From: Chrysomallon squamiferum
Lineage: Eukaryota; Mollusca; Gastropoda; Neomphalida; Peltospiridae
Direction: 5' to 3'
NCBI GenBank assembly: GCA_012295275.1
Contig: CM022670.1
Coordinates: 9,345,506 to 9,360,505 of the forward strand
DNA: 15,000 nt
Part shown: piece after piece, positions 1 to 7,655 of the stretch
Layout of the letters: every line of letters starts with the position of its first letter
Numbering within the stretch: the stretch's first letter is position 1
The notes under the pieces: generated by a model
What the model saw: only the letters and a program-made list of their open reading frames with translations
What the model was told of the DNA's origin: nothing
Database searches by the model: none
Made by a program: the position numbers and the translations under genes

Positions 1-216
1 AATTACAGCAAACAGACCCTTTGCTGGTCCCATTAATCAACTTTGATGAATGATGCTTCTAATTGATACAAATTCTAAATCCAGTTATTTACACATTAGT
101 TATCAAATTTCATGCATTTAGGAGTCTTGTCTGTTATATGCTAAACAGAATTCATATACACATTTTCCCATAACATGGAAAATATTTTAGAACATATAAA
201 ATTAAGTGTATTATTT

Positions 217-249
217 AAAAAAAAAAAAAAAATAATAATAATAATAATA
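217..249. repeat. A16 run followed by (ATA)n microsatellite
   Basis: A run of sixteen A residues passes directly into about six ATA units. This is a compound simple repeat with no coding potential. A-runs that grade into AAT repeats recur in this window (near 5820 and 12363), which fits slippage growth from poly-A. Confidence 0.9.
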
Positions 250-697
250 TGTTAATAATGGCGCCAGTTAATTTTTATTTTTATTTATTTATTTTTTTAA
301 TTTCGTCTGGAAATTCTGAATGCTTTAAGAAAGAAAGTTAATAATAATAGTTATGATAACAAAAACAGTCCAATTCATATAATTAATCTTTCAGAATATA
401 TTTTGGTGATTTCAGCTTTTGGTCATTTAAATATTAAATCATTTATATGTTTTAAAATGAGGCAAAACTACTGAAATACAATACCTAAAAACATGAAAAG
501 TAAGAATTGTCTTGTATTTTATTATTTTGCTTGCACAGTTGTAGATTTAAGGGAAATGAGGTTCATTTTATTTTCATGTTTTGAAAGTGCTATTTATTTT
601 TGCCTCTATTTTCTTTACTTTTGTATTATCATATATTCTGTTTGGTTTTGTGGCTGTTCTTTAATATTGTGGTATTGTGGAAATCTTGGGTTAATAT
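250..697. other. Gene-free AT-rich stretch
   Basis: This is AT-rich sequence with a short TTTA-like array at about 271-299 and a GGCGCC word near 260. A 68-codon frame starts with ATG at 493. Its product is almost wholly F, Y, L, I and C, as expected from T-rich DNA, and I see no domain or splice context. I regard it as non-coding. Confidence 0.6.
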
Positions 698-714
698 AAT
701 TATTTATATTATTC

Positions 715-765
715 AAAAAATATATATATATATTTATTTTTTTATTTATATTTTTATATTATTAT

Positions 766-802
<37 letters not shown>

Positions 803-806
803 TTTT
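715..806. repeat. (TA)n plus (TTTA)n compound microsatellite
   Basis: An A6-(TA)n block at about 715-733 is followed by T-rich sequence and then roughly nine TTTA units ending near 806. All reading frames through it are low-complexity F, I, Y and L. Confidence 0.9.
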
Positions 807-1110
807 GGGGTAGGGGTATGGATTCATGAACTACCTCAAAATGCTGGTCACAAAACCAAACGTCAATATCCAGTGTGAAGTTACAAATTATATATTGTTA
901 GTGCTGTTTTTCTTCTTTTTTCTTTTTGATATTATTATTCTACTGATGTTTTATTTATTTATTTATAATTTTTTGCATATTTGTTCTGTTTTCCACCAAA
1001 ATACTTACTGGCTCTTTGTTTAGATAATTAATTATCTGGTAATTATACACGTATTTACAGATGTGAACAAAAACAATTAATTATAGCACAGTGCACTTCA
1101 TTGACCTCAT
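807..1110. other. Gene-free AT-rich stretch with TAATTA cluster
   Basis: A short GGGGTAGGGG-like start is followed by T-rich sequence with a small TTTA array (about 946-965). Several TAATTA words lie near 1025-1085. No exon or RNA gene is seen. Confidence 0.6.
1022..1037. promoter_or_regulatory. 16-bp perfect palindrome with overlapping TAATTA homeodomain-core words
   Basis: AGATAATTAATTATCT is its own reverse complement and contains two overlapping TAATTA cores. Further TAATTA words occur at about 1041 and 1078. TAATTA is the usual core for many homeodomain proteins, but it is also frequent by chance in AT-rich DNA, so a regulatory role is only a possibility. Confidence 0.2.
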
Positions 1111-1114
1111 AGAA

Positions 1115-1140
1115 TTATATATATATATATTTTTTTTTTT
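1115..1140. repeat. (AT)8 followed by T10
   Basis: An (AT)n block runs directly into ten T residues and is preceded by AGAATT. It belongs to a recurring composite pattern in this window, with other examples near 8096, 8322 and 8727. A purine-rich stretch of AAAGG-like words follows. Confidence 0.9.
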
Positions 1141-1320
1141 AAAGAAAAGGAAAGGAAAAAAGGGTATAAAATAAATTTATTTGTTTATTTAATATCATTT
1201 TTACATCTTAAATAAGAGATATCTGGCTACAAAGACTGTCAGAAATGGTAGAATGTATTTCAATTTTATAAGCCTATTGAAAACAGGTATGTGCAGTATT
1301 ACTTTACAACTTTATAGAAA

Positions 1321-1851
1321 TAGTTTTATTTTTGTGTGTAACACAAACTATTAAACAATATGATAATTATTTTCAAAGTGAAAAAAATAATATATTATAT
1401 TTGTATGAGTAAGATGAGAACCTGTTGACCACTGTATTGTTATTATCATCACTTTCTAGTTAACAAATTGAAGGAATAACAGTTTTTATTTTTGTGTGTG
1501 ACACAACATATTTAACAGTTTATTAATAATCTCAAATTAGCAAGTGGAAGTAATATTTTACCTTTTTGCATTAGATAACGGTATATTTTACCACTATATT
1601 AAACTTGATAATTCAGAATACTAACTGAAATGTTTTATTTTTTGCACTGCCTGTATATTAAACTTGATAATTTTGCATTAACAAGTGGAGAAATGTTTTT
1701 TTCTTTTTTGTTGTTTTTGTTTGGCATTAGACAAATTGTATTTATCCATATAATAAACTGATTAGTAACATATTACTCAGTATATTAAACTGATGTAAAT
1801 GTCTAGTTACCAAGTGGTGTTCATGTTGTATGTTTGTGATAAATGTGCTCA
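1321..1851. repeat. Degenerate tandem repeat, about 130-160 bp units, roughly 3.5 copies
   Basis: Unit starts can be aligned by eye at about 1321, 1481, 1631 and 1781. The first two share ATTTTTGTGTGT followed by ACACAA and ATT-AACA, at an offset of 160. TTANCAAGTGG-like words recur at about 1460, 1537, 1678 and 1807. The 19-base word TATATTAAACTTGATAATT occurs exactly at 1595-1613 and 1654-1672, with a shortened form at 1781. The copies have clearly diverged, so this is an old array. It could be a decayed satellite or the core of a non-autonomous mobile element; no terminal structures settle which. Confidence 0.6.
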
Positions 1852-2222
1852 ACTGCCCTCAGTGTCTTCCTCAAAAACTTGCTAACGTCTGCTGTTATAT
1901 TTTTAGTATTCTAAATAAAAGTGCCTATCTTCGTGTTATATCATCTCTGTCTTTATCTTTCATTACAGATAAACTATCAATTTATCAACAGATACATAGA
2001 TAGAGAGACAGACGTCTGTGTGCATGTGTATGTGTGCGTGGGATGGATACCTTTTATTAATTTATTTTATGAATGTTTTACTTAACAACCACTTCTGTTC
2101 AAAGGGCACTTTCAAGTAGATCTTCTCTGCATAACAGATGATTGGGTTTTGTGTTTTATGTTTTTGTTCTCATTGGTAGCTATGATGTATAGTCAGACTA
2201 TAATATATAGTATAAATATATG
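1852..2222. other. Gene-free stretch with a short palindrome
   Basis: This is mixed AT-rich sequence. GATA- and GACA-like words near 1990-2010 run into a 12-base palindrome, ACAGACGTCTGT (2008-2019), then a short GT-rich tract to 2040. No coding exon is apparent. Confidence 0.6.
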
Positions 2223-2252
2223 TATATATATCTATACATATAGATATATATA
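2223..2252. repeat. Perfect AT hairpin, 14-bp arms with 2-nt loop
   Basis: The arms 2223-2236 and 2239-2252 are exactly complementary around a CA dinucleotide, inside a longer (TA)n region that extends to about 2262. The arms include the non-TA word TCTATA and its complement TATAGA, so this is more than a plain TA array. Cruciform extrusion would be easy. Confidence 0.8.
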
Positions 2253-2263
2253 TATATATATTA

Positions 2264-3148
2264 CAGTGTCTTGGATAAAGTTATTGGTGAACTAATTTCA
2301 CCCATGTGGCATAATTTAGGTTTTTTAAAATATATATTTAGCACACGATAAGAAAGGAAACCTATCAAAAAACATAAAAGCAAAACCATGGATTATTTTT
2401 TATGTAACTGTTTTGCATATAATATATAATTATGTACATTCACACTCACACTCAAACACTTATATTTATATTCTATTTGTAAATACATACATACACATAC
2501 ATTACTGGGTTTTATTATTTTTAGATAAATAAAAATATCGTATTCCATTCAATATTTGTACATAACACATATATTTTAAATACAAAAAACACAGAAGAAG
2601 CAGATGATTTGATTGAAAAAAAAAAGGAGAAATACGTACATTATTTTTGTTATAATCCTTTTCAGTTGTTCCATATTCTGTTTGTTACAAGGAAAAATAA
2701 TATATTTTTCACAAAAACCTGTTAAAGTTAAGATTATATTGCCTATTTATATGTTATTAATTTTGAAAGCACACCACCACGACACATGCCTTGTTGAACA
2801 GTTAATTTATATGTAAAAAAAAAAAAAAATGGGGTAAAGTTGTATAAAACATTATCTTTCATATATAAAAGTTGTGTGTAGATGTATTTTATGTTATTCA
2901 AAATTATTAAAATAAAAAAAAGTTAATGCAGATGTAGTAGTTTTTAAAAGATACATATTGTAAATCCAGGCTCTCACTTTCAAAATTGTCTTGCTGCATC
3001 TGCATTATTTAAAAATTATTTTTACAAGATTTTTTGTTGATTCTGAAGTGTTTTACTTTAGATTTTGTGTGAACCATAATATTTTCATCATTGTTACGTC
3101 ATATTTTTAATTTTATTTTTTTTAATAAAATAATTTCTTTTAGTTTTT

Positions 3149-3151
<3 letters not shown>
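2264..3151. other. Gene-free AT-rich stretch
   Basis: It contains CA/TACA-like low complexity (about 2438-2500) and A-runs (about 2616, 2815-2829). A 67-codon frame from 2613 resembles a basic, membrane-anchored start, but it begins with TTG within an A-run, so I do not call it. No splice-flanked exon is obvious. Confidence 0.6.

Positions 3152-3189
<38 letters not shown>
3152..3189. repeat. (CA)19 microsatellite
   Basis: An uninterrupted CA dinucleotide repeat of 38 bases lies in AT-rich sequence. Its length and purity suggest it is polymorphic. Confidence 0.95.
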
Positions 3190-3190
<1 letters not shown>

Positions 3191-3657
3191 TCTCAATAAT
3201 TATAGTTTAGCAACTAAATTGATGAACGGAAAGAGTAACTGTGTTCCATCTTACCTCTCTCATATTCTTCTATAATAATTTTAAATGGTAAAACAGCTGC
3301 TTGTAGTTGGCTCCCAAAAGATATTATTTCAAAAGACTTAAATTAGAAATTAAAAATCTAAATTATTCAAATTTAAAAAAAAATATATATATATATTTGT
3401 TGTTGTTTTTTTTGAGTAAAAATTCTATGGAATTATGATACTTATGAATGCTGGATGGTTGGTTTTATGGCTAAATAAAAAAAAGTAAATGAATATCATT
3501 TCAGATGATTTCTCCTCATACATTTATATAATGAAGCATACTATCTGTATAATACCTGTTATACCATTCAAAACACATAATTAAAGTGTGCATTATTGTT
3601 AAACAGTTATTAATTTAATATTTATTTACACATTTTGTTCAGTGATTGTTTTTATAA

Positions 3658-3660
<3 letters not shown>
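3190..3660. other. Gene-free AT-rich stretch
   Basis: Mixed AT-rich sequence with a small A9-(TA)n-TTG block at about 3375-3400. I see no convincing exon, RNA gene or regulatory cluster. Confidence 0.6.

Positions 3661-3693
<33 letters not shown>
3661..3693. repeat. (AT)n microsatellite
   Basis: A pure AT dinucleotide repeat of 33 bases, preceded by AAAAC and followed by AGTTAC. It is self-complementary and so can form a cruciform. Confidence 0.95.
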
Positions 3694-3697
<4 letters not shown>

Positions 3698-3955
3698 CAA
3701 CTGGATCTAAAAATTAACAAAAATGAAAAGAGTAAATCAGTTGTTAATAATAATAATGAAACAAAATGATTTATTCATTTTGCTTAATCATGTGATGGCT
3801 GTATTGTTTGGTCTCAGGTTTTGTTGGCAACTGAAAATTATTATAATGATTGTTAACACTTTTAATTTTATTTGTGTTTGATTTATCAGTGGTTTTATTC
3901 AGTTATATGTATAGCTTTCTAATAATAATGAGTGTATTTAAATAAATAAATAGAT

Positions 3956-3975
3956 AAAAAAAAAAAAAAAAAAAA
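3956..3975. repeat. A20 run after short (AAAT)n
   Basis: Twenty A residues follow a few AAAT/GATA units (from about 3938). It could be an old retroposon tail, but no element body is recognisable upstream, so it is called only as a simple repeat. Confidence 0.85.
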
Positions 3976-4883
3976 TTGAAAACAAAAAACCCAAACAACT
4001 TTTGTTTAATTATTCTTCATGTATATTGATTCTTTTTATGATTTTTCACCAGAGTGTATTGTACAATGTATATTTAATTTAACATTTTTCAATAATAAAT
4101 AATGCATTATCAGTTCTGAATTTTTGTTTTATATGTGACTTAATCATGAATGAATGTTTAATGGGAGTGACACCTGCACCTATTTTCATATGAAGCTGTT
4201 AGTACAATTCACGTAGTATCTGACAACTTAATGTTTTAAAATAATTTACTTTCATCATCCTGTTTGTCACCATCGGGGGTCTACTCCTACCAGTGAAAGT
4301 AAATTATCCAAAAATATTAAAAATCTCATAACAAAAGTGAGAAACATTATACATGCACTTTCCCCATAGAACACTGGGGTTACATCTGTTGTTATGAGAG
4401 CTGAATTCATTTCTTTTATAAATATATGGGATAAAGCTCTTCTCACTCCTTCACATGAATAATTGCACAGTGGGTGAAATGGGATTTCACATAAATAAAG
4501 TGCTGATAAGGAGTCTTGTTAAGGTTAATATCTGTAAGGCAAGTCTACACCTGAAGTTTCTATCTTGTTGATAATTTTAACGTAATCCCCCCAAACACAC
4601 ATATATACACACCAAAAAACACACAAATGTCTGAATATGTGTAGAAAATACAAATAATATGAATACATATCATAAAAAGTATTACAGCTATTTCCAGATT
4701 AATGGATTCATCAAATGATACTGATGATAATTATCTATAAAGTAGTCAGAAATAAGTAAATCATGCATCATGGATAAAATAATTTAAATTATTATTTTCT
4801 TTTCTCTTTGATTTCTTGGTCCTGTTATGCTAATAAAAATAATAAAACTGAGACATTCAGATAAGATTAACACATAATTGTCA
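3976..4883. other. Gene-free stretch, lower in simple repeats
   Basis: Apart from the inverted repeat at 4241-4307 this segment is unique-looking AT-rich sequence. It has no open frame of note and no clear splice-site pair. Short C-runs occur at about 4586-4592. Confidence 0.55.
4241..4307. repeat. Inverted repeat with perfect 14-bp arms and 39-nt spacer
   Basis: The left arm ATAATTTACTTTCA (4241-4254) is the exact reverse complement of the right arm TGAAAGTAAATTAT (4294-4307). Outside the arms the flanks stay partly complementary. The spacer is less AT-rich and includes a GGGGG run. Arms of mixed sequence this long are unlikely by chance. It may be the ends of a very short MITE-like element, a stable RNA hairpin, or a relic of inverted duplication; no target-site duplication is clear. 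Confidence 0.75.
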
Positions 4884-4934
4884 TTTTTTTTTCTTCTTTT
4901 TTTTTTTTTTTTTTTGATGCCCCCAACCCCCCAT
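4884..4934. repeat. T-rich tract followed by C-rich tract
   Basis: T-rich sequence (4884-4915, with two C interruptions) is followed by GATG and then a CCCCCAACCCCCC stretch at about 4920-4932. The C-runs are unusual for this AT-rich window. Confidence 0.8.
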
Positions 4935-5124
4935 CCTGACACATGTGCAATTACACGATAACCTTACTACACTTGATTTTATACTCTTTCAATATTAATT
5001 TTTATATCTTGACTATCATCACATATTCTGTAACCTTTATTAGGTTCTTCAAATTCAAATGTATTTATTATTTTTATTCTTAAAAACTTCATTTTTTTTT
5101 TTTTCTATTTTCTCTCTTTTGCAG

Positions 5125-5218
5125 CTTGAAAGAGGAGCCATTGATCCTGGTGATTGCCATATATATTCATATTTTTTTTTTTTCTTCAAAGGACAAAATT
5201 ACTTTGCCATTCCAGTTG
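5125..5218 (+). CDS. Candidate internal exon, product unknown
   Basis: A strong acceptor-like sequence (pyrimidine tract then TTTTGCAG, ending 5124) is followed by an open frame that begins LERGAIDPGDCHIYSY. It passes through a T12 run read as phenylalanines, continues KGQNYFAIPV, and reaches a donor-like G|GTAGGT at 5219. The exon would be 94 bases, entering in phase 0 and leaving in phase 1. I recognise no family. The T-run inside it and the AT-rich setting weaken the case. No upstream partner exon is evident. An unrelated open frame of mixed composition also exists on the other strand, so this is a weak candidate only. Confidence 0.2.
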
Positions 5219-5350
5219 GTAGGTTCCTGAAGTCTTTGATCCATTTTATAATTAAATCATCTGATTAAAGAATGATTTGATCTGTCAAAAAATGAATGTG
5301 ATGAACCATATTTTATATTTTTAACTTTTTCTAATATCAGCGATTGGTTC

Positions 5351-5371
5351 AAAAAAAAAAAAAAAAAAAAA
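5351..5371. repeat. A21 run
   Basis: Twenty-one A residues follow GGTTC. The run sits inside the putative intron between the candidate exon ending at 5218 and the acceptor at 5398. Confidence 0.9.
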
Positions 5372-5398
5372 TATCATTTATTGACTTTTTTCATTCAG

Positions 5399-5461
5399 TC
5401 ACTAGGGGAGGAAAATGACGCTGATTCAGCTAATGGAAGTATTAAAAAAAAAGGCACATAA
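5399..5461 (+). CDS. Candidate terminal exon fragment (weak)
   Basis: After an acceptor-like TTTTTTCATTCAG (ending 5398) a 20-codon frame reads SLGEENDADSANGSIKKKGT and ends at TAA (5459-5461). The acidic, mixed residue use differs from the F/Y/I-rich translations of the surroundings. However, its phase (0) does not match the preceding candidate exon, which leaves in phase 1. Joined in that phase, translation would stop after a few codons. Length alone does not exceed chance. Confidence 0.1.
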   Translation, partial: SLGEENDADSANGSIKKKGT

Positions 5462-5550
5462 AAAGTTAAAATTATATTCACACGACCATTTTCAACATTT
5501 ATTATTATTATTATCGTACAAAAATATTTTCATTAACTCCAACCTTGCAG

Positions 5551-5622
5551 ACAAAACATGACAAAGGAGAGTGCTGGCTTGCTGTGTTTGAATTTCAGCA
5601 TTTTAGTTCTTTTGTTTTATAA
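5551..5622 (+). CDS. Candidate terminal exon fragment (weak)
   Basis: An acceptor-like CCAACCTTGCAG (ending 5550) precedes a 23-codon frame, TKHDKGECWLAVFEFQHFSS and three more residues, ending at TAA 5620-5622. The residue mix is protein-like, but the frame is short and no poly-A signal or partner exon is clear. It competes with the acceptor at 5398, so at most one is likely to be real. Confidence 0.1.
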   Translation, partial: TKHDKGECWLAVFEFQHFSSFVL

Positions 5623-5817
5623 AATGAAAACTTAAAAGTCTTTAATCCATGTATGTATATCTCATGTAACGTTTGTGTTTCGCTTATAAAAATGTTCTTT
5701 CTTCCACATTATTCATTCACTCGTACGGTTAACAAGCTGGTATTTATTTTTTTGTAGAGAATACTAAAATGAAGGCCGTCTATACTGTAATATATTTTGA
5801 ATGTATTGATGCAATTA
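5623..5817. other. Gene-free unique stretch
   Basis: Short, repeat-poor AT-rich sequence between the candidate exon fragments and a long A/AAT block. No feature is recognised. Confidence 0.5.
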
Positions 5818-5857
5818 CAAAAAAAAAAATAATAATAAAAAAAATAAAAAAATAGTA

Positions 5858-5891
<34 letters not shown>

Positions 5892-5960
5892 CAACAATAA
5901 CAACAATAATAATAAATAAATAAATTTAAAAAAAAAAATAAAAATAGAAAAATAAAATAT
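5818..5960. repeat. Poly-A, (AAT)n, (ACA)n and (AAAT)n low-complexity block
   Basis: About 140 bases of A-rich simple repeat change in succession from A-run to AAT, to AAC/ACA-like, to AAAT and back to A-run. The minus strand reads as a poly-leucine frame, which is a repeat artefact. Confidence 0.95.
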
Positions 5961-6032
5961 ATATTATATTGACATTTATAAAATTTATATTAATGTTTTT
6001 TCTAATTATTTTTTCTGAGGTTGACAGCTGGG

Positions 6033-6120
6033 TTTTTTTTTTTTTTTTTTTTTTTTTTTGTTGTTGTTGTTGTTGTTGTTTTAATTTTAATTTTATTTAT
6101 TTTATTTATTTATTTATTTT
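6033..6120. repeat. T27, (GTT)7 and (TTTA)n compound repeat
   Basis: Twenty-seven T residues (6033-6059), then about seven GTT units to 6081, then ATTTT/TTTA units. In one frame it reads as poly-F then poly-C, which explains the odd N-terminal half of the open frame from 5969. Confidence 0.95.
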
Positions 6121-6340
6121 TCGTTTTATTATAAATTTTTACCGGGAAAAGTGGAGAAAGTGCGAATTGTCCCCCTTCTCCCCTATAAAAAAAGACCCCG
6201 ATGGTTCCGACTGCTTTGTAAATAACCGATTATTTGTCATTTTGGGCATGTCATCTAGGAAACAAAAACCCCTAGTTTTAATTAACTATAATGTCTGCTT
6301 GCCTGCAAGCCTCGTTATTTACTTGAGAGCAATTTGCTAG
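6121..6340 (+). CDS. Open stretch downstream of the T/GTT repeat, doubtful coding
   Basis: The 123-codon frame starting with ATG at 5969 is repeat-derived in its first half. From about 6121 it continues for more than 70 codons of mixed composition, including REKWRKCELSPFSPIKKDPD and a GMSSRKQKPL segment, and stops after RAIC. The DNA here is less AT-rich, with C-runs, unlike its neighbours. No domain is recognised and there is no clear acceptor at the repeat border. It might be a fragment of a decayed mobile element or a chance frame. Confidence 0.12.
6184..6191 (+). promoter_or_regulatory. TATA-box-like word in a GC-richer island
   Basis: CCCTATAAAAAAAG, with C-rich flanks on both sides, resembles a canonical TATA element. 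No transcription start or first exon can be identified 25-35 bases downstream, and A-rich words are common here, so support is weak. Confidence 0.12.
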
Positions 6341-6365
6341 AATATGGACTACATTTAATTACTTT

Positions 6366-6407
6366 TTTTGACGCCATGCCTTCCGGACTTAAGTAAAGAC
6401 GTCAAAA
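6366..6407. repeat. Inverted repeat, 8-bp CpG-containing arms
   Basis: TTTTGACG (6366-6373) and CGTCAAAA (6400-6407) are exact reverse complements separated by 26 bases. Both arms contain a CRE half-site. It is short, but notable in a CpG-poor region. Confidence 0.5.
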
Positions 6408-6480
6408 TTGGGCCAGTTTACCAGATGAATGAAAGTAATAGGAGACATTTAATCTTAATATCATATTTTATTTTTATTTT

Positions 6481-6526
6481 TTATTTAATTATTATTATTA
6501 TTATTATTTTTTTTTTTTTTTTTTTT
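6481..6526. repeat. (ATT)n followed by T20
   Basis: About six ATT units run into twenty T residues ending at 6526, with T-rich sequence just upstream (from about 6466). Plain compound microsatellite. Confidence 0.95.
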
Positions 6527-6586
6527 AAATGAGTTTTTCTTAATATGAAATTAATCACAGCTCGATGGCAGATTATTGAATTTAAA

Positions 6587-6596
6587 ATGGCGCCAT
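6587..6596. promoter_or_regulatory. ATGGCGCCAT palindrome in a GCGCCATCTGC context
   Basis: A 10-base GC-containing palindrome continues as GCGCCATCTGCTTC. This partly resembles the reverse-strand CTCF core (GCGCC then CT then G), with clear mismatches at the distal end. Related GGCGCC or GCGCCAT words occur near 260 and 10075. Confidence 0.15.
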
Positions 6597-6675
6597 CTGC
6601 TTCTCTTATTCATTTATTTAATTATTTTCAAGTCTATATTTTGTTTTTTCAGTGACAAATATATACATGTAGCTC

Positions 6676-6956
6676 TTACAGAGATACATACATGTCCAGC
6701 AGAAATACGCACAAACGCATATAAAAACTAACATAATCATAGTCAATACATACGATTTCGACCAAACGGCGTATTTTAACACCGTGAAATACCACAATAA
6801 TTAAATGCCAGCCGATACAGCAGCTATTGAAACAATGTCGTTTAATAAATGTTTTCCATTGCTCTTTATATTTATTATTTTTCCATTCGTAAAATGGATT
6901 ACAAATATCTGGTAACAACGGAAGTTTTTTTCCCAAAGGGATTTCTAAAATTCTAC

Positions 6957-7023
<67 letters not shown>

Positions 7024-7068
7024 GTTGTTATTATTATTATCACACACAGACATACACACATTTATTCG

Positions 7069-7071
<3 letters not shown>
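6676..7071 (-). CDS. Longest open frame, poly-asparagine ORF, doubtful gene
   Basis: A 131-codon ATG frame on the minus strand. Eleven residues (MRINVCMSVCD) are followed by 27 asparagines encoded by the AAT repeat, then 93 codons of mixed composition to a stop. That part begins SRILEIPLGKKLPLLPDICN, then a charged WKNNKYKEQWKTFIKR segment, several cysteines and a hydrophobic C-terminal part ending LLDMYVSL. The ATG lies directly after a 31-base A-run, with A at -3. No domain is recognised. A 93-codon open stretch is uncommon at this base composition, but a window this size may show one or two by chance. It may be a lineage-specific gene, part of an exon, or nothing. Confidence 0.18.
6957..7040. 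repeat. (ATT)n array, about 84 bp
   Basis: About 28 near-perfect ATT units with a GTT interruption close to the end (7023-7029). The array gives poly-Tyr and poly-Asn frames on the two strands. It is one of the longest trinucleotide arrays in the window. Confidence 0.97.

Positions 7072-7101
<30 letters not shown>
7041..7101. repeat. Short (CA)n-like tract followed by T31
   Basis: CACACACAGACATACACACA is followed by TTTATTCGCA and thirty-one T residues (7071-7101). This T-run is the longest mononucleotide run I see in the window. Confidence 0.9.
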
Positions 7102-7106
<5 letters not shown>

Positions 7107-7309
7107 TAATACATGATTGAATCCAGTGGACATTCTTTGTCCTACTTACTTTTTGCTGACTGACTTTTTTTTTTTTATCACCTTCAAAGTGAAACTCATC
7201 AAAAACCTGGATTCGCCCTTGCTAACTGTGTCACATGACAGTCCGCGTGAGTTTCATCTTTTAACCTCTTCACCCATTACTGTGTTCGACTATGTTTGTT
7301 ACAAGCTCT
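7102..7309. other. Unique-looking stretch without a supported gene
   Basis: This segment is mixed in composition and has an open frame over part of it (about 7117-7311), but only from a TTG codon and through a T12 run. The words TCACATGACAG and TCCGCGTGAG lie in the centre. No domain, acceptor or promoter can be defended. Confidence 0.45.
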
Positions 7310-7381
7310 AATTATTAAGTATTGTTCACGTTTTAATTATTAAGTATTGTTCACGTTTTAAATATTGTTTTTTCACGTTTT
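7310..7381. repeat. 25-bp tandem repeat, about 3 copies
   Basis: Copy 1 (7310-7334) and copy 2 (7335-7359) are identical 25-mers, beginning AATTATTAAGTATTGTTCAC and ending GTTTT. Copy 3 (7360-7381) is shortened to 22 bases and altered in its first half, and a fragment of a fourth follows. The identity of two copies implies recent duplication. Confidence 0.95.
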
Positions 7382-7393
7382 AATTATTTTTTT

Positions 7394-7414
7394 ATATATA
7401 TATATATATATATA
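7394..7414. repeat. (TA)n microsatellite
   Basis: About ten TA units follow the degenerate end of the 25-bp tandem repeat and a T7 run. Confidence 0.95.
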
Positions 7415-7429
7415 ATATCTGATAGATCT

Positions 7430-7487
7430 CCCCCAACCCTCCCACCAAAAACAAAACAACAACCCACCCTCCCAAAACAAAACCAGT
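7430..7487. repeat. C-rich duplicated stretch, G-quadruplex candidate on the minus strand
   Basis: Two related units of about 30 bases each contain CCC-n-CCC clusters followed by AAAACAAAAC. The C-runs are at 7430-7434, 7437-7439, 7441-7443, 7463-7465, 7467-7469 and 7471-7473. On the minus strand this gives two groups of three G-runs with loops of 1-2 bases, separated by 19 bases. It is the most strand-asymmetric GC segment in the window. Confidence 0.6.
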
Positions 7488-7523
7488 AAAATAAATCGTT
7501 AAAAAAAAAAAATGTATATATAT

Positions 7524-7545
7524 TATTATTATTATAATAATAATA
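7524..7545. repeat. 22-bp perfect palindrome where (ATT)n meets (AAT)n
   Basis: An ATT array changes at 7534/7535 into its own complement, AAT, giving a perfect 22-base palindrome. A run of twelve A residues and a short TA tract precede it (7501-7520). Confidence 0.85.
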
Positions 7546-7629
7546 CACATGAGATACATAATTTTAATATTTATTCTAGATGTGCTACGAAGAACGAATA
7601 AGAAAAACAACAAATAATTATTCTGTTGT

Positions 7630-7655
7630 GACACACACACACACATATATATATT
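7630..7655. repeat. (AC)n-(AT)n compound microsatellite
   Basis: About eight AC units are followed directly by about five AT units. Confidence 0.95.

Noticed and set aside
493-699. 68-codon ATG frame of hydrophobic and aromatic residues
   Set aside because: The residues (F, Y, L, I, C) follow directly from T-rich DNA; there is no domain, splice context or promoter, and the frame overlaps another equally meaningless one.
2613-2816. 67-codon frame with a basic start and hydrophobic segment like a signal anchor
   Set aside because: It starts with TTG, not ATG, and its lysine-rich start is just an A-run. No supporting splice or promoter signal.
3956-3975. A20 run as a retroposon poly-A tail
   Set aside because: No element body, target-site duplication or open frame is identifiable upstream.
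5709-5906. Minus-strand poly-leucine frame
   Set aside because: Produced by the AAT/A-rich low-complexity block.
6849-7103. Plus-strand poly-tyrosine frame
   Set aside because: Shadow of the ATT array and the T31 run.
7392-7646. Minus-strand 84-codon frame with poly-isoleucine
   Set aside because: Most of it reads TA, ATT and C-rich repeats; the rest is too short to judge.
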